The position numbers and the translations under genes are program-made. DNA of 64,000 bases from the NCBI RefSeq assembly GCF_001545035.1, contig NZ_FCOJ02000023.1, positions 39,871-103,870 on the forward strand, written 5' to 3'. Of the stretch, positions 29,101 to 38,075 are shown in pieces (position 1 is the stretch's first letter; every line of letters begins with the position of its first letter). The stretch comes from Caballeronia glebae. GTDB lineage: Bacteria; Pseudomonadota; Gammaproteobacteria; Burkholderiales; Burkholderiaceae. Under the pieces are notes generated by a model, which was not told the DNA's origin, made no database searches, and saw nothing but the letters and a program-made list of their open reading frames with translations.

Positions 29101-30805
29101 GATGGCGCAGGGCGCGAAGCCCGGCGAAGGCGGGCAGTTGCCGGGCCACAAGGTGTCCGATTACATCGGCAAGCTGCGTTACTCGGTGCCGGGCGTCGGC
29201 CTGATTTCGCCGCCGCCGCACCACGACATCTATTCGATCGAAGACCTCGCGCAACTCATTCACGATCTGAAGAACGTGAATTCGGCGTCGAGCATTTCCG
29301 TGAAGCTGGTGTCGGAAGTCGGCGTCGGCACGGTGGCCGCCGGCGTTGCGAAGGCGAAGGCGGATCACGTCGTGATCGCGGGTCATGACGGCGGCACGGG
29401 CGCCTCGCCGCTGTCGTCGCTCAAGCACGCGGGCACGCCGTGGGAACTCGGCCTCGCCGAAACGCAGCAAACTCTTGTGCTGAACCGTCTGCGCGGCCGT
29501 ATCCGCGTGCAGGCCGACGGTCAGATGAAGACCGGCCGCGACGTCGTGATCGGCGCGCTGCTCGGCGCGGACGAATTCGGCTTTGCGACGGCGCCGCTCG
29601 TCGTCGAAGGCTGCATCATGATGCGCAAGTGCCATCTGAACACGTGCCCGGTCGGCGTCGCGACGCAAGATCCGGTGCTGCGCGCGAAGTTCACCGGCCA
29701 GCCGGAACACGTCGTCAACTTCTTCTTCTTCATCGCGGAAGAAGTGCGCGAAATCATGGCGCAGCTCGGCATCCGCAAATTCGACGACCTGATCGGCCGC
29801 GTCGATCTGCTCGACATGAAGAAGGGCATCGAGCACTGGAAGGCGAAGGGTCTCGACTTCTCGCGCATCTTCTATCAGGTGCCGGTGGGCGAAGACGTCG
29901 CGCGCAAGCACGTCGACGTGCAGGATCACGGTCTCGAAAAGGCGCTCGATCACGTGCTGATCGAGAAGTCGAAGGCGGCGATCGAGAAGGGCGAGCACGT
30001 GTCGTTCATCCAGCCGGTGCGCAACGTGAACCGCACGGTCGGCGCGATGCTCTCCGGCATGATCGCGAAGAAGTACGGCCACGACGGTCTGCCCGACGAC
30101 TCGATTCACATCCAGTTGAAGGGCACGGCGGGCCAGAGCTTCGGCGCGTTCCTCGCGAAGGGCGTGACGCTGGATCTCGTCGGCGATGGCAACGACTACG
30201 TCGGCAAGGGCCTGTCGGGTGGACGAATCATCATTCGCCCGACCAACGACTTCCGCGGCAAGTCCGAGGAAAACATCATCTGCGGCAACACGGTGATGTA
30301 CGGCGCGATCGAGGGCGAAGCGTATTTCCGCGGCGTCGCGGGCGAGCGCTTCTGCGTGCGTAATTCGGGCGCGACGGCGGTCGTCGAAGGCACGGGCGAT
30401 CACGGCTGCGAATACATGACGGGCGGCACGGTGGTTGTGCTCGGCGAGACGGGCCGCAACTTCGCGGCGGGCATGTCAGGCGGCATCGCGTTCGTCTACG
30501 ACCCGGAAGGCGCGTTCGCGGGCAAGTGCAACAAGTCGATGGTCGCGCTCGATCCGGTACTGCAACAGGCCGAACAGGAGCGCACGGTCGATCGCACGCT
30601 GTGGCACGCCGGCAAGACCGACGAAGCGCTGCTCAAGGGCCTCATCGAGCGTCACTTCCAGTTCACCGGTTCGCCGCGCGCGAAGTCGCTGCTCGAAAAC
30701 TGGGATTCGGCTCGCCGTCAGTTCGTGAAGGTGTTCCCGACCGAGTACCGGCGCGCGCTTACCGAAATGGGCGCGAAGAAGGGCAAGGAAGCGGTCGCGG
30801 CCTAA
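26102..30805 (+). CDS. gltB: Glutamate synthase (NADPH) large subunit
   Basis: A 1567-residue enzyme that moves the amide nitrogen of glutamine onto 2-oxoglutarate. The class II glutaminase domain begins at the processed cysteine of [15 protein letters not shown] (Cys28), leaving a 27-residue propeptide. The central domain and the FMN/oxoglutarate synthase domain follow. The 3Fe-4S cysteines lie in [13 protein letters not shown] near 1172-1183, and a C-terminal GXGXG beta-helix domain carries [16 protein letters not shown] 26102 is chosen because it gives the usual short propeptide. gltD follows after 81 bp. Confidence 0.97.
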   Translation: MNDHQQPAAGSLPAAQGMYDPANEHDACGVGFVAHIKGKKSHEIIQQGLKILENLDHRGAVGADPLMGDGAGILIQVPDGFYREEMAKQGVTLPPAGEYGVGMIFLPKEHASRLACEQELERTVKAEGQVVLGWRDVPVDGNMPISPTVKASEPLIRQIFIGRGKDIVVTDALERKLYVIRKTASHRIQALKLKHGKEYFVPSMSSRTVVYKGLLLAGQVGVYYRDLQDERVVSALALVHQRFSTNTFPAWELAHPYRMIAHNGEINTVKGNVNWLNARTGAIASYVLGDDLPKLWPLIYPGQSDTASFDNCLELLVMAGYPLVHAMMMMIPEAWEQHTLMDDNRRAFYEYHAAMMEPWDGPAAIAFTDGRQIGATLDRNGLRPARYLVTDDDLVILASESGVLPIPESKIVKKWRLQPGKMFLIDMEQGRIIEDKELKDNLSNAKPYKSWIDAVRIKLDEIEPKAEDVETQRREAAALLDRQQAFGYTQEDLKFLMAPMAQAGEEAVGSMGNDSPLAVMSNKNKTLYNYFKQLFAQVTNPPIDPIRENLVMSLNSFIGPKPNLLDTTNINPTMRLEVSQPVLDFKDIAKIRAIDKYTGGKFSSYELNICYPAAWGKEGIEARIASLCAEAVDAVRSGYNILIVSDRKMDRDNVAIPALLATSAIHSHLVQHGLRTSTGLVVETGSARETHHFALLAGYGAEAVHPYLALETLANMAEGLKGDLSADKVIYNFTKAVGKGLLKVMSKMGISTYMSYTGAQIFEGVGLSSELVEKYFKGTATKVGGIGIFEVAEEAIHLHRDAFGDNPVLANMLDAGGEYAYRVRGEEHMWTPDAIAKLQHSARSNSYQTYKEYAHIINDQTKRHMTFRGLFEFKVSPSKAIPLDEVESAKDIVKRFATGAMSLGSISTEAHATLAVAMNRIGGKSNTGEGGEDETRYRNELRGIPIKNGDTLQSIIGKEVVSDIPLKDGDSLRSKIKQVASGRFGVTAEYLASADQIQIKMAQGAKPGEGGQLPGHKVSDYIGKLRYSVPGVGLISPPPHHDIYSIEDLAQLIHDLKNVNSASSISVKLVSEVGVGTVAAGVAKAKADHVVIAGHDGGTGASPLSSLKHAGTPWELGLAETQQTLVLNRLRGRIRVQADGQMKTGRDVVIGALLGADEFGFATAPLVVEGCIMMRKCHLNTCPVGVATQDPVLRAKFTGQPEHVVNFFFFIAEEVREIMAQLGIRKFDDLIGRVDLLDMKKGIEHWKAKGLDFSRIFYQVPVGEDVARKHVDVQDHGLEKALDHVLIEKSKAAIEKGEHVSFIQPVRNVNRTVGAMLSGMIAKKYGHDGLPDDSIHIQLKGTAGQSFGAFLAKGVTLDLVGDGNDYVGKGLSGGRIIIRPTNDFRGKSEENIICGNTVMYGAIEGEAYFRGVAGERFCVRNSGATAVVEGTGDHGCEYMTGGTVVVLGETGRNFAAGMSGGIAFVYDPEGAFAGKCNKSMVALDPVLQQAEQERTVDRTLWHAGKTDEALLKGLIERHFQFTGSPRAKSLLENWDSARRQFVKVFPTEYRRALTEMGAKKGKEAVAA

Positions 30806-30886
30806 AGCCCGGTCTCACAAGTTATAGAAGGCTCTCCGGTGCGAGTGCATCGGAGAGCGCGATCCTCACCAAATACAGAGAAAGAA

Positions 30887-32353
30887 ATGGGCAAGGCAAC
30901 CGGTTTTCTCGAATTCGAACGCCGTCACGAGGCGTACGAAGCACCGCTGACCCGCGTCAAGCATTACAAGGAATTTGTCGCCGCGCTGACCGATGAAGAC
31001 GCGAAGGTCCAGGGCGCGCGCTGCATGGACTGCGGCATTCCGTTTTGCAACAACGGCTGCCCGGTCAACAACATCATTCCGGACTTCAACGATCTCGTGT
31101 TCCAGCAGGACTGGAAGAGCGCGATCAACGTGCTGCATTCGACCAACAACTTCCCGGAATTCACGGGCCGCATCTGCCCGGCGCCGTGCGAAGCGGCGTG
31201 CACGCTCGGCATCAACGACGATCCGGTGGGCATCAAGTCGATCGAGCACGCGATCATCGACAAGGCTTTTGCCGAAGGCTGGGTCGTGCCGCAACCGCCG
31301 AAGCACAAGACGGGCAAGAAGGTCGCTGTCGTCGGTTCGGGTCCTGCGGGCCTCGCGGCCGCGCAGCAACTCGGGCGCGCGGGACATGAAGTCGTCGTGT
31401 TCGAGAAGAACGATCGCATCGGCGGTCTGCTGCGTTACGGCATCCCCGACTTCAAGCTGGAGAAGTGGCTGATCGACCGCCGCATGCGCCAGATGGAAGC
31501 GGAAGGCGTGTCGTTCCGCACGAACGTGTTTATCGGCCGCGATGCGCTGCCGGAATACATCGCGAATACGGCGAAGGAAACCATCACGCCCGACGAGCTG
31601 AAGGAACAGTTCGACGCGGTCGTGATCGCGGGCGGTTCGGAAACGCCGCGCGATCTGCCGGTGCCGGGGCGCGAGCTCGAAGGCATCTACTACGCGATGG
31701 AATTCCTGCCGCAGCAGAACAAGGTCAACGCGGGCGACAAGCTCACGGATCAACTGCTCGCGAAGGGCAAGCATGTCGTGGTGATCGGCGGCGGCGATAC
31801 GGGTTCCGATTGCGTGGGCACGTCGAATCGGCATGGCGCGAAGGGCGTGGCGCAGTTCGAACTGCTCGCGCAACCGCCCGAAGAGGAGAACAAGCCGCTC
31901 GTGTGGCCGTACTGGCCGATCAAGCTGCGCACGTCGTCGTCGCACGAGGAAGGCTGCGATCGCGACTGGTCGGTCGCGACCAAGCGCTTCGAAGGCAAGA
32001 ACGGCAAGGTCGAGAAGCTGATCGCGGTGCGCGTCGAGTGGAAGGGCGGCAAGATGCAGGAAGTGCCGAACTCGGAGTTCGAGCTGAAGGCGGATCTCGT
32101 GCTGCTCGCGATGGGGTTCACGCAGCCGGTATCGCCGGTGCTGGACGCGTTCGGCGTCGAGAAGGATGCGCGCGGCAATGTGCGGGCCGCGACCGAAGGC
32201 GACAAGGCGTATTACACGTCGGTGGACAAGGTGTTCACGGCGGGCGACATGCGGCGCGGTCAGTCGCTGGTCGTTTGGGCGATTCGTGAAGGGCGTCAGT
32301 GCGCGCGGTCGGTGGACGCGTATCTGATGGGTTCGAGCGAGTTGCCGCGGTAA
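30887..32353 (+). CDS. gltD: Glutamate synthase (NADPH) small subunit
   Basis: A 488-residue flavoprotein that passes NADPH electrons to GltB. The N-terminal 4Fe-4S cysteines are in [17 protein letters not shown] (from about 46) and [15 protein letters not shown] (from about 98). The FAD-binding motif is [16 protein letters not shown] and the NADPH-binding motif [14 protein letters not shown], followed by the GD motif [16 protein letters not shown] near the C-terminus. The ATG at 30887 follows AGAGAAAGAA. A strong terminator ends the gltBD operon. Confidence 0.97.
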   Translation: MGKATGFLEFERRHEAYEAPLTRVKHYKEFVAALTDEDAKVQGARCMDCGIPFCNNGCPVNNIIPDFNDLVFQQDWKSAINVLHSTNNFPEFTGRICPAPCEAACTLGINDDPVGIKSIEHAIIDKAFAEGWVVPQPPKHKTGKKVAVVGSGPAGLAAAQQLGRAGHEVVVFEKNDRIGGLLRYGIPDFKLEKWLIDRRMRQMEAEGVSFRTNVFIGRDALPEYIANTAKETITPDELKEQFDAVVIAGGSETPRDLPVPGRELEGIYYAMEFLPQQNKVNAGDKLTDQLLAKGKHVVVIGGGDTGSDCVGTSNRHGAKGVAQFELLAQPPEEENKPLVWPYWPIKLRTSSSHEEGCDRDWSVATKRFEGKNGKVEKLIAVRVEWKGGKMQEVPNSEFELKADLVLLAMGFTQPVSPVLDAFGVEKDARGNVRAATEGDKAYYTSVDKVFTAGDMRRGQSLVVWAIREGRQCARSVDAYLMGSSELPR

Positions 32354-32378
32354 TTGCTTTCGGTTTGGCTAAACGGAA

Positions 32379-32406
32379 AGGTCACGCGTTTGCGTGACCT
32401 TTTTTT
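32379..32406 (+). terminator. Intrinsic terminator after gltD
   Basis: AGGTCACGC (32379-32387) pairs with GCGTGACCT (32392-32400) around a 4-base loop, followed by six T residues. Confidence 0.9.
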
Positions 32407-32470
32407 GCTTCTGGGCGGCGCGCATTCGATGACGGATTTTCTTTGTGAGCGCCCGATGGATACTCGCCGA

Positions 32471-32800
32471 TTAGTGCGCGAGTACTCTACTCAAATCGGC
32501 GTGGTCATAGGGCTTCTTCGCAATTGCCTTGAACTTCCATATGCCGTTAGGTTCCAGATTAAGACCAGTGTCCACGGCATTTCCAACGAGCGCGTTTTGG
32601 TCATCGTAAAGATTGAACGTAACAGAGACGGTGTCGAGCCGCTCGTTTGTCGTGTTGGTTGCCGTTCCGACGATGTAATTGGTATCGGGCGTTGGCCCAG
32701 TGATAGTTTTTAGATTGCTGACCTGAACAGCCTGATTTTGCTGCGCCAGTGCGGCAGTGGAAAGGACCATGCAGGCAATCAGAGTGCATATCGATTTCAT
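32471..32800 (-). CDS. Secreted FxLYD-domain protein
   Basis: A 109-residue small exported protein. The signal peptide MKSICTLIACMVLSTAALAQ is followed by an Ig-like FxLYD fold: VGTATNTTNERLDTVSVTF, then NLYDDQNALVGNAVDTG (the FNLYD motif) and GIWKFKAIAKKP. FxLYD proteins are poorly understood, envelope-associated proteins. The ATG at 32800 has GGAG seven bases upstream; an earlier in-frame start (32869) would bury the signal peptide. It is convergent with gltD and downstream of the NADAR remnant on the same strand, in AT-richer DNA. Confidence 0.75.
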   Translation of the reverse strand: MKSICTLIACMVLSTAALAQQNQAVQVSNLKTITGPTPDTNYIVGTATNTTNERLDTVSVTFNLYDDQNALVGNAVDTGLNLEPNGIWKFKAIAKKPYDHADLSRVLAH

Positions 32801-32890
32801 ATAAATTCTCCATTGGTACGGCCAGAATTGTTTTCCCCGAAACTGCGGGTTGGCGAGAAAGGCCGCCAAAGCGGCGTATATACGGTTGCG

Positions 32891-33369
32891 TCAGTGATTC
32901 TCGTTTGTCTCAGCAAGCCGGCACCGTACCGCCATCAAGGCGAAACCTCGCAGGTTCGAGCCTTCCCACTGTTCCGGATTTCCTGCGCGTGGATCGTCGG
33001 CCGCCAGGCCTATTCCCCATACACTATCAACGGGGCTTGCCTCAACCAGAACGCGATCTCCAGTGCTTAAAAGAAAATCACGCAACGGCGGATTTTGCTC
33101 GAATTTTTTCACGTTCCCTTCTACGACGAATTCGAAGCTAGTCGCTTGCCAGCGCTGATTATCGAAGCCACGTATTCCACGACCCATGCGTTTCGCGTCT
33201 TGCGGTGTGGCGGCTTTAAATACGGCCTCATATGCCTCGGAGTCTCCGAACAGAGCCGCCTTGCTAGCCATCATGAAGTGTTCGGCCGTTGGATACATAT
33301 GACCGTCAATTTTAAGGCTCGCGGGATATAGCGGTTATTCTCATTGACCATATCTCTAAGTGGTTGCAT
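32891..33369 (-). pseudogene. NADAR/DUF1768-family gene with an internal deletion and frameshift
   Basis: The 3' part (32891-33298) encodes the NADAR core: MYPTAEHFMMASKAALFGD, GRGIRGFDNQRW, FLLSTGDRVLVEASPVDSVW, GIGLAADDPRA. The frame continues upstream as YPASLKIDGH, matching the family, and then meets a TAA. In another frame from the ATG at 33369, MQPLRDMVNENNRY matches the family start. Between them the conserved segment holding the FFWGH- and SQW-type motifs, roughly 20-30 codons, is missing. The two halves are out of frame at a TATAT junction. NADAR proteins remove ADP-ribose from guanine or hydrolyse riboflavin intermediates; this copy is probably dead. Confidence 0.75.
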
Positions 33370-33533
33370 CGACTCAGGATCGGCGCGCAGCTTGTCCGCG
33401 CATCGCCCGCACGAGCGATGCTCTCGCGCCAAGGTCGCAGGCCGATATGGGATTGGTCCGAAAAGTAGATGTTGATGCTTGTTGAGTCGCATTAAATGTG
33501 GTTGACATTCAGCAATCTCCGCCGGCTGTGCAA

Positions 33534-33572
33534 AAAAAACCGCACCGGCGATTGCTCGCGGTGCGGTTTTTT
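33534..33572 (-). terminator. Terminator for the ABC exporter gene
   Basis: AAAAAACCGCACC (33534-33546) pairs with GGTGCGGTTTTTT (33560-33572) in a 13-bp stem. Read on the minus strand it ends in a T-run, downstream of the exporter stop at 33599. It can also act on the plus strand. Confidence 0.88.
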
Positions 33573-33598
33573 GAAACGAACGCGAAGAGAAAAAGACC

Positions 33599-35341
33599 TC
33601 AAGCCTCCGCCATCGCTCTCTCGATCTCGATCTTGTAATCATGGAACATCGCGACCGACTCGCGATGCGCCACACTGAGAATCGCCGCCTTCGGCAGCCG
33701 CTCGACCAGCGTGTTGTAGATATGCAGCTCGTTCTCCGCATCGAGCGCGCTGGTGGCTTCGTCGAGGAACACGAAGTCCGGCTTATGCAGCAGCACGCGC
33801 GCCGCGGCGAGCCGCTGTTGCTCGCCCGGCGACAGACTCCGCGCCCAATGCGCGCTTTCCTCCAGCCGATCCGCATAAGCTTCGAGATTGCACTGACGCA
33901 GCACTTCGCGCGACTCTTCGTCGCTGAACGTGCCGCCGGCCGACGGATACGAAAGCGCGGCGCGCAACGTCCCGATCGGCAGGTAGCTCATCTGCGGGAT
34001 AAACATCATCTTTGCGTCGACGGGCGCGTCGATGGTGCCGTCGCCGAACGGCCACAGACCCGCGAGCGCGCGCATCAGCGTGCTCTTGCCCGATCCCGAA
34101 GGACCTACGACCAGCCAGCGCGACCCCGGCTCGATCGACACGTTCGCCACACGCGAAAGCGGCGTGCCGTTGGGCAGCGCGAGCATAAGTTCGTTCGTCG
34201 TGAGCGACGGCGTGCTCGTGTAATGCAGGTTGATGCCGCCGTGCTCCGTCGCCGGCGACGTTTCCTCGCGGATATGCGTCGAGCGCATCACGCGCTTGAA
34301 TTCGCGCAGACGATTGACGGTGGCGCGCCATTCGACCAGCGTCGAATAACTGTTGATGAACCAGGAAAACGAATCGCTGACCGTGCCGAACGCCGATGAA
34401 ATCTGCATCAGCACGCCGAACGAAAACGCGCCCGCGAAGTAGCGCGGCGCGGCGACCATGATCGGGAAAATGATCGCGATCTGTCCGTAGAAGGAGAGCA
34501 CGAAGGTCATGCGCTTCGTGTACTTCATGATCAGCCACCAGTTGTCGCGAATGCGCTGGAAGATGGTCTTCGCGTTCGCCGTTTCGGTGGAGATGCCGTC
34601 GTAGAACGCGATTTGCTCGGCGTTCTCGCGCACGCGGATCAGGCCGAAACGGAAATCCGCCTCGACCTTCTGCTGCTGATAGTTGATCGACACGAGCGGA
34701 TGCCCGACCTTCTGGATGATCAGCGAGCCGAGGATCGCGTAGAGCGCGGCGGCCCACACCATGTAGCCCGGAATCGTGATCGGCGTGCCGCCGAGCGAGA
34801 AGGTCAGCGCGCCCGCGATGGTCCAGAGAATCGTGATGAAGGTGACGAGCGTGACGAGCGTCGAAAGCAGGTCGAGGGACAGCGAAAGCGTGGTGGTGGC
34901 GAAGGACTGGAGGTCGTCGGAAATACGCTGGTCGGGGTTGTCGGCGAGGCGGTCGCGCTCGATCCGGTAGAACGCCTTGTCGCCGAGCCATTGCTCCAGA
35001 AACCGGTTGGTGAGCCATTGCCGCCAGCGAAACGAGAGCATTTGCCGCAGATACCGCCCGTACACCGCGAGCAGGATGTACGCGAACGCGAGGCCCGTGA
35101 AGATCAGCAACAGGTGCGGAAAGTCTTTGACGTTCTTGTTTTGCAGCGCGTTGTAGAAGTCGGCGTTCCAGCTATTGAGCCGCACGTTGATCCACACGAC
35201 CGTCATGTTGATGGCGATGATCGCGACGAGCAGGCCCCACGCGATGCCGCGCTCCTCCGAGACCCAGAACGGCTTGATGAGGCTCCACGCCGAGACTTCG
35301 TCGGCCTTTTGCTGTGTGCTTTCGGTACGAGTGTTGGTCAT
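33599..35341 (-). CDS. SbmA/BacA-YddA-like ABC transporter (fused permease and ATPase)
   Basis: A 580-residue exporter half. The N-terminal permease has about five or six hydrophobic segments (GIAWGLLVAIIAINMTVVW, FPHLLLIFTGLAFAYILLAVYG) and the SbmA/BacA-type segments LNSWNADFYNALQNKN and NPDQRISDDLQ. The C-terminal ATPase has Walker A GPSGSGKST, signature LSPGEQQRLA, Walker B FVFLDEATSALD and a switch His in SVAHRE. The layout matches E. coli YddA, which fuses an SbmA-like membrane part to an ATPase. Substrate is unknown; relatives handle peptides or vitamin B12-like compounds. It is divergent from the thi operon. Confidence 0.87.
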   Translation of the reverse strand: MTNTRTESTQQKADEVSAWSLIKPFWVSEERGIAWGLLVAIIAINMTVVWINVRLNSWNADFYNALQNKNVKDFPHLLLIFTGLAFAYILLAVYGRYLRQMLSFRWRQWLTNRFLEQWLGDKAFYRIERDRLADNPDQRISDDLQSFATTTLSLSLDLLSTLVTLVTFITILWTIAGALTFSLGGTPITIPGYMVWAAALYAILGSLIIQKVGHPLVSINYQQQKVEADFRFGLIRVRENAEQIAFYDGISTETANAKTIFQRIRDNWWLIMKYTKRMTFVLSFYGQIAIIFPIMVAAPRYFAGAFSFGVLMQISSAFGTVSDSFSWFINSYSTLVEWRATVNRLREFKRVMRSTHIREETSPATEHGGINLHYTSTPSLTTNELMLALPNGTPLSRVANVSIEPGSRWLVVGPSGSGKSTLMRALAGLWPFGDGTIDAPVDAKMMFIPQMSYLPIGTLRAALSYPSAGGTFSDEESREVLRQCNLEAYADRLEESAHWARSLSPGEQQRLAAARVLLHKPDFVFLDEATSALDAENELHIYNTLVERLPKAAILSVAHRESVAMFHDYKIEIERAMAEA

Positions 35342-35537
35342 GAGGTTCCTGCTGATGCGCCTCGTGGCGCCCGATTATTACGTTCGCGGCCGGGCCGGGC
35401 GCGGCGGTTTCCGGCTCCGCAAATTGTTCCGGGGTTCGCTTAACGCCCGCTTAATTTCGCGCGGTCGTGCGGCGAACCATGTTCGCGGCATTGTGCCAGA
35501 GTGCCGCCGCGCACGATAAAAGGCGGGCAATCCCGGT

Positions 35538-35567
35538 TTGCAGCGGCTTCGCCTTTCATGTTTTAAT
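35538..35567 (+). promoter_or_regulatory. Candidate promoter of the thi operon
   Basis: TTGCAG (35538-35543) and TTTAAT (35562-35567) are separated by 18 bp. Transcription would start near 35574-35578, exactly at the 5' edge of the TPP riboswitch. That fit is the main support. Confidence 0.5.
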
Positions 35568-35577
35568 GATCCTCGAC

Positions 35578-35685
35578 GAAACAGGGGTGCTTCGCGTGCA
35601 TCGGCGGCCGGAACGGTCGGCAGCGCGGCGAGGCTGAGAGAGACCCTTTGCACCCGATCCGGGTAATACCGGCGAGGGAAGTTTC
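35578..35685 (+). ncRNA. TPP riboswitch (THI box) upstream of thiOSGE
   Basis: P1 is closed by GAAAC (35578-35582) and GTTTC (35681-35685). GGGTGC (35585-35590) pairs with GCACCC (35650-35655). The conserved CTGAGA lies at 35634-35639, then ACCCTTTGCACCCGATCC and the second sensor arm GGGTAATACCGGCGAGGGAA. This is the classical thiamine pyrophosphate aptamer. thiO starts about 200 nt downstream. No hairpin with a T-run is visible in between, so control may act on translation or through Rho rather than by an intrinsic terminator. Confidence 0.95.
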
Positions 35686-35882
35686 CGGAGCACGCGCGAG
35701 CCTCGCGCCATCCTCCAGTCTCTTCCAGTCCTTTCTTTCCGCCCGGCGCGCGTCATTGCCTGCCGAGCCGGTCTCTCCGCTGATTTCGTCCTCGTGATGT
35801 GGCGCCGCGCCAGCACGATCGAGATCGCGTATTTCGTCTCCTTCGTGCAGCGCAGCGTCACGCGTTTGGAGATTTCGAATTG

Positions 35883-37031
35883 ATGAACAGAATCGATCAG
35901 GGCGCCGTGCGCGGGCCGGATTTCGCTGTCGTCGGCGGCGGGCTCGTCGGACGGCTCGTTGCATGGCAGCTTGCGGGCGCGAGGCATGATGTCGCGCTTT
36001 ACGAACGCGGCGACGCCGCGGGCACGCAGTCGGCCGCGTGGGTCGCCGCCGCCATGCTCGCGCCGCTCGCGGAGGCGGCGAGCGCCGAGCCGCTCGTCGT
36101 CGGGCTCGGAGCGGCTTCGCTCGAACGCTGGCCGAGCCTCATCGCGCAATTGCCCGAGCCGGTCTTCTTTCAGCGCAACGGCACGCTCGTCGTCTGGCAC
36201 GGCGCGGATCGCGCCGAAGCGCCGCTCTTCGAGCGACGTCTGAAGGCCAATTCACCCGCCGATCTGCTCGATGGCGGCTTCGTCAAGCTCGCGGGCGCGC
36301 AGGTCGCGCAAGTGGAGCCCGCGCTCGGGACACGCTTCGCGCAGGGCTGGCTGCTGCCGAACGAAGGTCAACTGGATAACCGTCAGGCGCTTTGCGCGCT
36401 CGCCGCCGGACTCGCCGCGCGCGGCGTGCGCACGCACTGGAACACCGCCGTCGACGCAATGCCCGAGGCGCGCTGGATCATCGATTGCCGCGGCTTGGGC
36501 GGCAAGCCCGCGTGGCCCGCGCTGCGCGGTATTCGCGGCGAGGTCGCGCGCGTGCATGCGCCGGGCATCGGGCTCACGCGGCCCGTGCGGCTTTTGCATC
36601 CGCGTTATCCGCTCTACATCGCGCCGAAGGAGAACGATGTGTACGTGATCGGCGCGACGGAAGTGGAGGGCGAGGACATGTCGCCGGTGAGCGTGCGCTC
36701 GGCGCTCGAACTGCTGAGCGCCGCGTTCGCCGTGCATCCGGGCTTCGGCGAGGCGCGCATCCTCGAACTGAACGCGCATTGCCGGCCGACCTTGCCGGAT
36801 CATCGGCCGGCAATCGTCTGGGACGGGGCGCGGACCTTGCGCGTGAACGGCCTATACCGGCACGGCTTCATGATCGCGCCGGAAGTCGCGGACGCCGCAT
36901 GCCGTCTGGCCGGCGCGCTCGCTTCCGGCGACATCGCCGATGCCGGCGCGTTCTCCGATTTTCGCGGCGCCGCGCGCTGGCCCGAACTACTGCACGGCGA
37001 GTTCTCGGCCGCGCCCGCGCTATCGCATTGA
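35883..37031 (+). CDS. thiO: Glycine oxidase ThiO (FAD-dependent)
   Basis: A 382-residue FAD enzyme of the D-amino-acid oxidase family that oxidises glycine to the imine used to build the thiazole ring of thiamine. The Rossmann motif DFAVVGGGLVGRLVAWQLAG starts near residue 13 and is followed by YERGD. A C-terminal block NGLYRHGFMIAPEVAD is typical of ThiO. The ATG at 35883 lies after the riboswitch; a start at 35799 would enter the leader. thiS follows after 16 bp. Confidence 0.92.
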   Translation: MNRIDQGAVRGPDFAVVGGGLVGRLVAWQLAGARHDVALYERGDAAGTQSAAWVAAAMLAPLAEAASAEPLVVGLGAASLERWPSLIAQLPEPVFFQRNGTLVVWHGADRAEAPLFERRLKANSPADLLDGGFVKLAGAQVAQVEPALGTRFAQGWLLPNEGQLDNRQALCALAAGLAARGVRTHWNTAVDAMPEARWIIDCRGLGGKPAWPALRGIRGEVARVHAPGIGLTRPVRLLHPRYPLYIAPKENDVYVIGATEVEGEDMSPVSVRSALELLSAAFAVHPGFGEARILELNAHCRPTLPDHRPAIVWDGARTLRVNGLYRHGFMIAPEVADAACRLAGALASGDIADAGAFSDFRGAARWPELLHGEFSAAPALSH

Positions 37032-37047
37032 GCAAGAGACTAAAGCC

Positions 37048-37245
37048 ATGAACGTCCACATCAATCAACGCGTCTTCGATTTTCCCGACGCCACCACCGT
37101 CACCGACGCGCTCGCCGCGTTCGGCGCAAAGCCGCCGTTCGCGGTCGCGCTGAACGGCCAGTTCGTCGCGCGCGGCGAGCACGCCACGAAAACGCTCGCC
37201 GCCGGCGACAGGCTCGACGTCGTGTCGCCCGTCGCGGGCGGCTGA
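37048..37245 (+). CDS. thiS: Sulfur carrier protein ThiS
   Basis: A 65-residue ubiquitin-like protein ending in the Gly-Gly tail (VVSPVAGG) that is adenylated and turned into a thiocarboxylate to donate sulfur to the thiazole ring. The start is the ATG at 37048; longer readings overlap thiO. thiG follows after 23 bp. Confidence 0.95.
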   Translation: MNVHINQRVFDFPDATTVTDALAAFGAKPPFAVALNGQFVARGEHATKTLAAGDRLDVVSPVAGG

Positions 37246-37268
37246 ACTACGAACCGAAGGATCGAACC

Positions 37269-38075
37269 ATGACCATTTCCACCGCCGACGTCCTCACGCT
37301 CTACGGCGAGACGTTTCCGAGCCGCGTGCTGCTCGGCACGTCGCGCTATCCGTCGCTGCAATCGCTTTCCGACTCCATCGACGCCGCACGGCCGGGCATG
37401 GTCACTGTCGCGCTGCGCCGCCAGTCGGAGACCGGCGAGGCCGGTTTCTTCGATGTATTGAAGCGCCACGGCGTCGCGCTCTTGCCGAACACGGCGGGCT
37501 GCCAGAGCGTCGATGAAGTGCTGACGACCGCGCACATGGCGCGCGAAGTGTTCGAGACGCCGTGGATCAAGCTCGAACTGATCGGCGACGACTACACGCT
37601 GCAGCCCGACCCGATCGGCCTCGTCGAAGCCGCGTCGAAGCTGATTCGCGAAGGCTTCAAAGTGCTGCCGTACTGCACGGAGGATCTGGTCATCGGCCGG
37701 CGTCTGCTTGATGTCGGCTGCGAGGCGCTGATGCCGTGGGGCGCGCCGATCGGCACCGGTAAGGGCGTGACCAATCCGTATGGGCTGCGTACTTTGCGCG
37801 AGCGTCTGCCGGACGTCCCGCTGATCGTCGATGCCGGTCTCGGCGTGCCGTCGCATGCGTGTCAGGTGATGGAATGGGGCTTCGACGGCGTGCTGCTCAA
37901 CACGGCCGTGTCGCAGGCGACGTTCCCGCCGCAAATGGCGCGCGCGTTCGCGCTCGGCGTCGAAGCGGGGCGCACCGCGTTTCTCGCTGGCCCGATGGCT
38001 GAGCGCGACAGCGCGCAAGCGAGCACGCCGGTCGTCGGCATGCCGTTCTGGCATCAGGACGGAGGCGCGGCATGA
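37269..38075 (+). CDS. thiG: Thiazole synthase ThiG
   Basis: A 268-residue TIM-barrel enzyme that condenses DXP, dehydroglycine and ThiS-thiocarboxylate to thiazole phosphate. The Schiff-base lysine is in TPWIKLELIGD (about residue 101). RVLLGTSRYPS near the start and MPWGAPIGTGKGV are family motifs. The stop overlaps thiE by 4 bp (ATGA). Confidence 0.96.
   Translation: MTISTADVLTLYGETFPSRVLLGTSRYPSLQSLSDSIDAARPGMVTVALRRQSETGEAGFFDVLKRHGVALLPNTAGCQSVDEVLTTAHMAREVFETPWIKLELIGDDYTLQPDPIGLVEAASKLIREGFKVLPYCTEDLVIGRRLLDVGCEALMPWGAPIGTGKGVTNPYGLRTLRERLPDVPLIVDAGLGVPSHACQVMEWGFDGVLLNTAVSQATFPPQMARAFALGVEAGRTAFLAGPMAERDSAQASTPVVGMPFWHQDGGAA

Noticed and set aside
27539..30403. A 954-codon open frame antisense to gltB
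   Set aside because: It lies wholly inside gltB on the other strand, has His/Arg-rich composition typical of GC-rich antisense frames and no recognisable domain.
33370..33876. The upstream part of the long minus-strand frame ending at 33271, including a CGRC-like segment near 33400
   Set aside because: Most of it is the ABC exporter gene read out of frame. Only the last ~33 codons resemble the NADAR start. The SCGRCAD segment is not matched to any family I can name.
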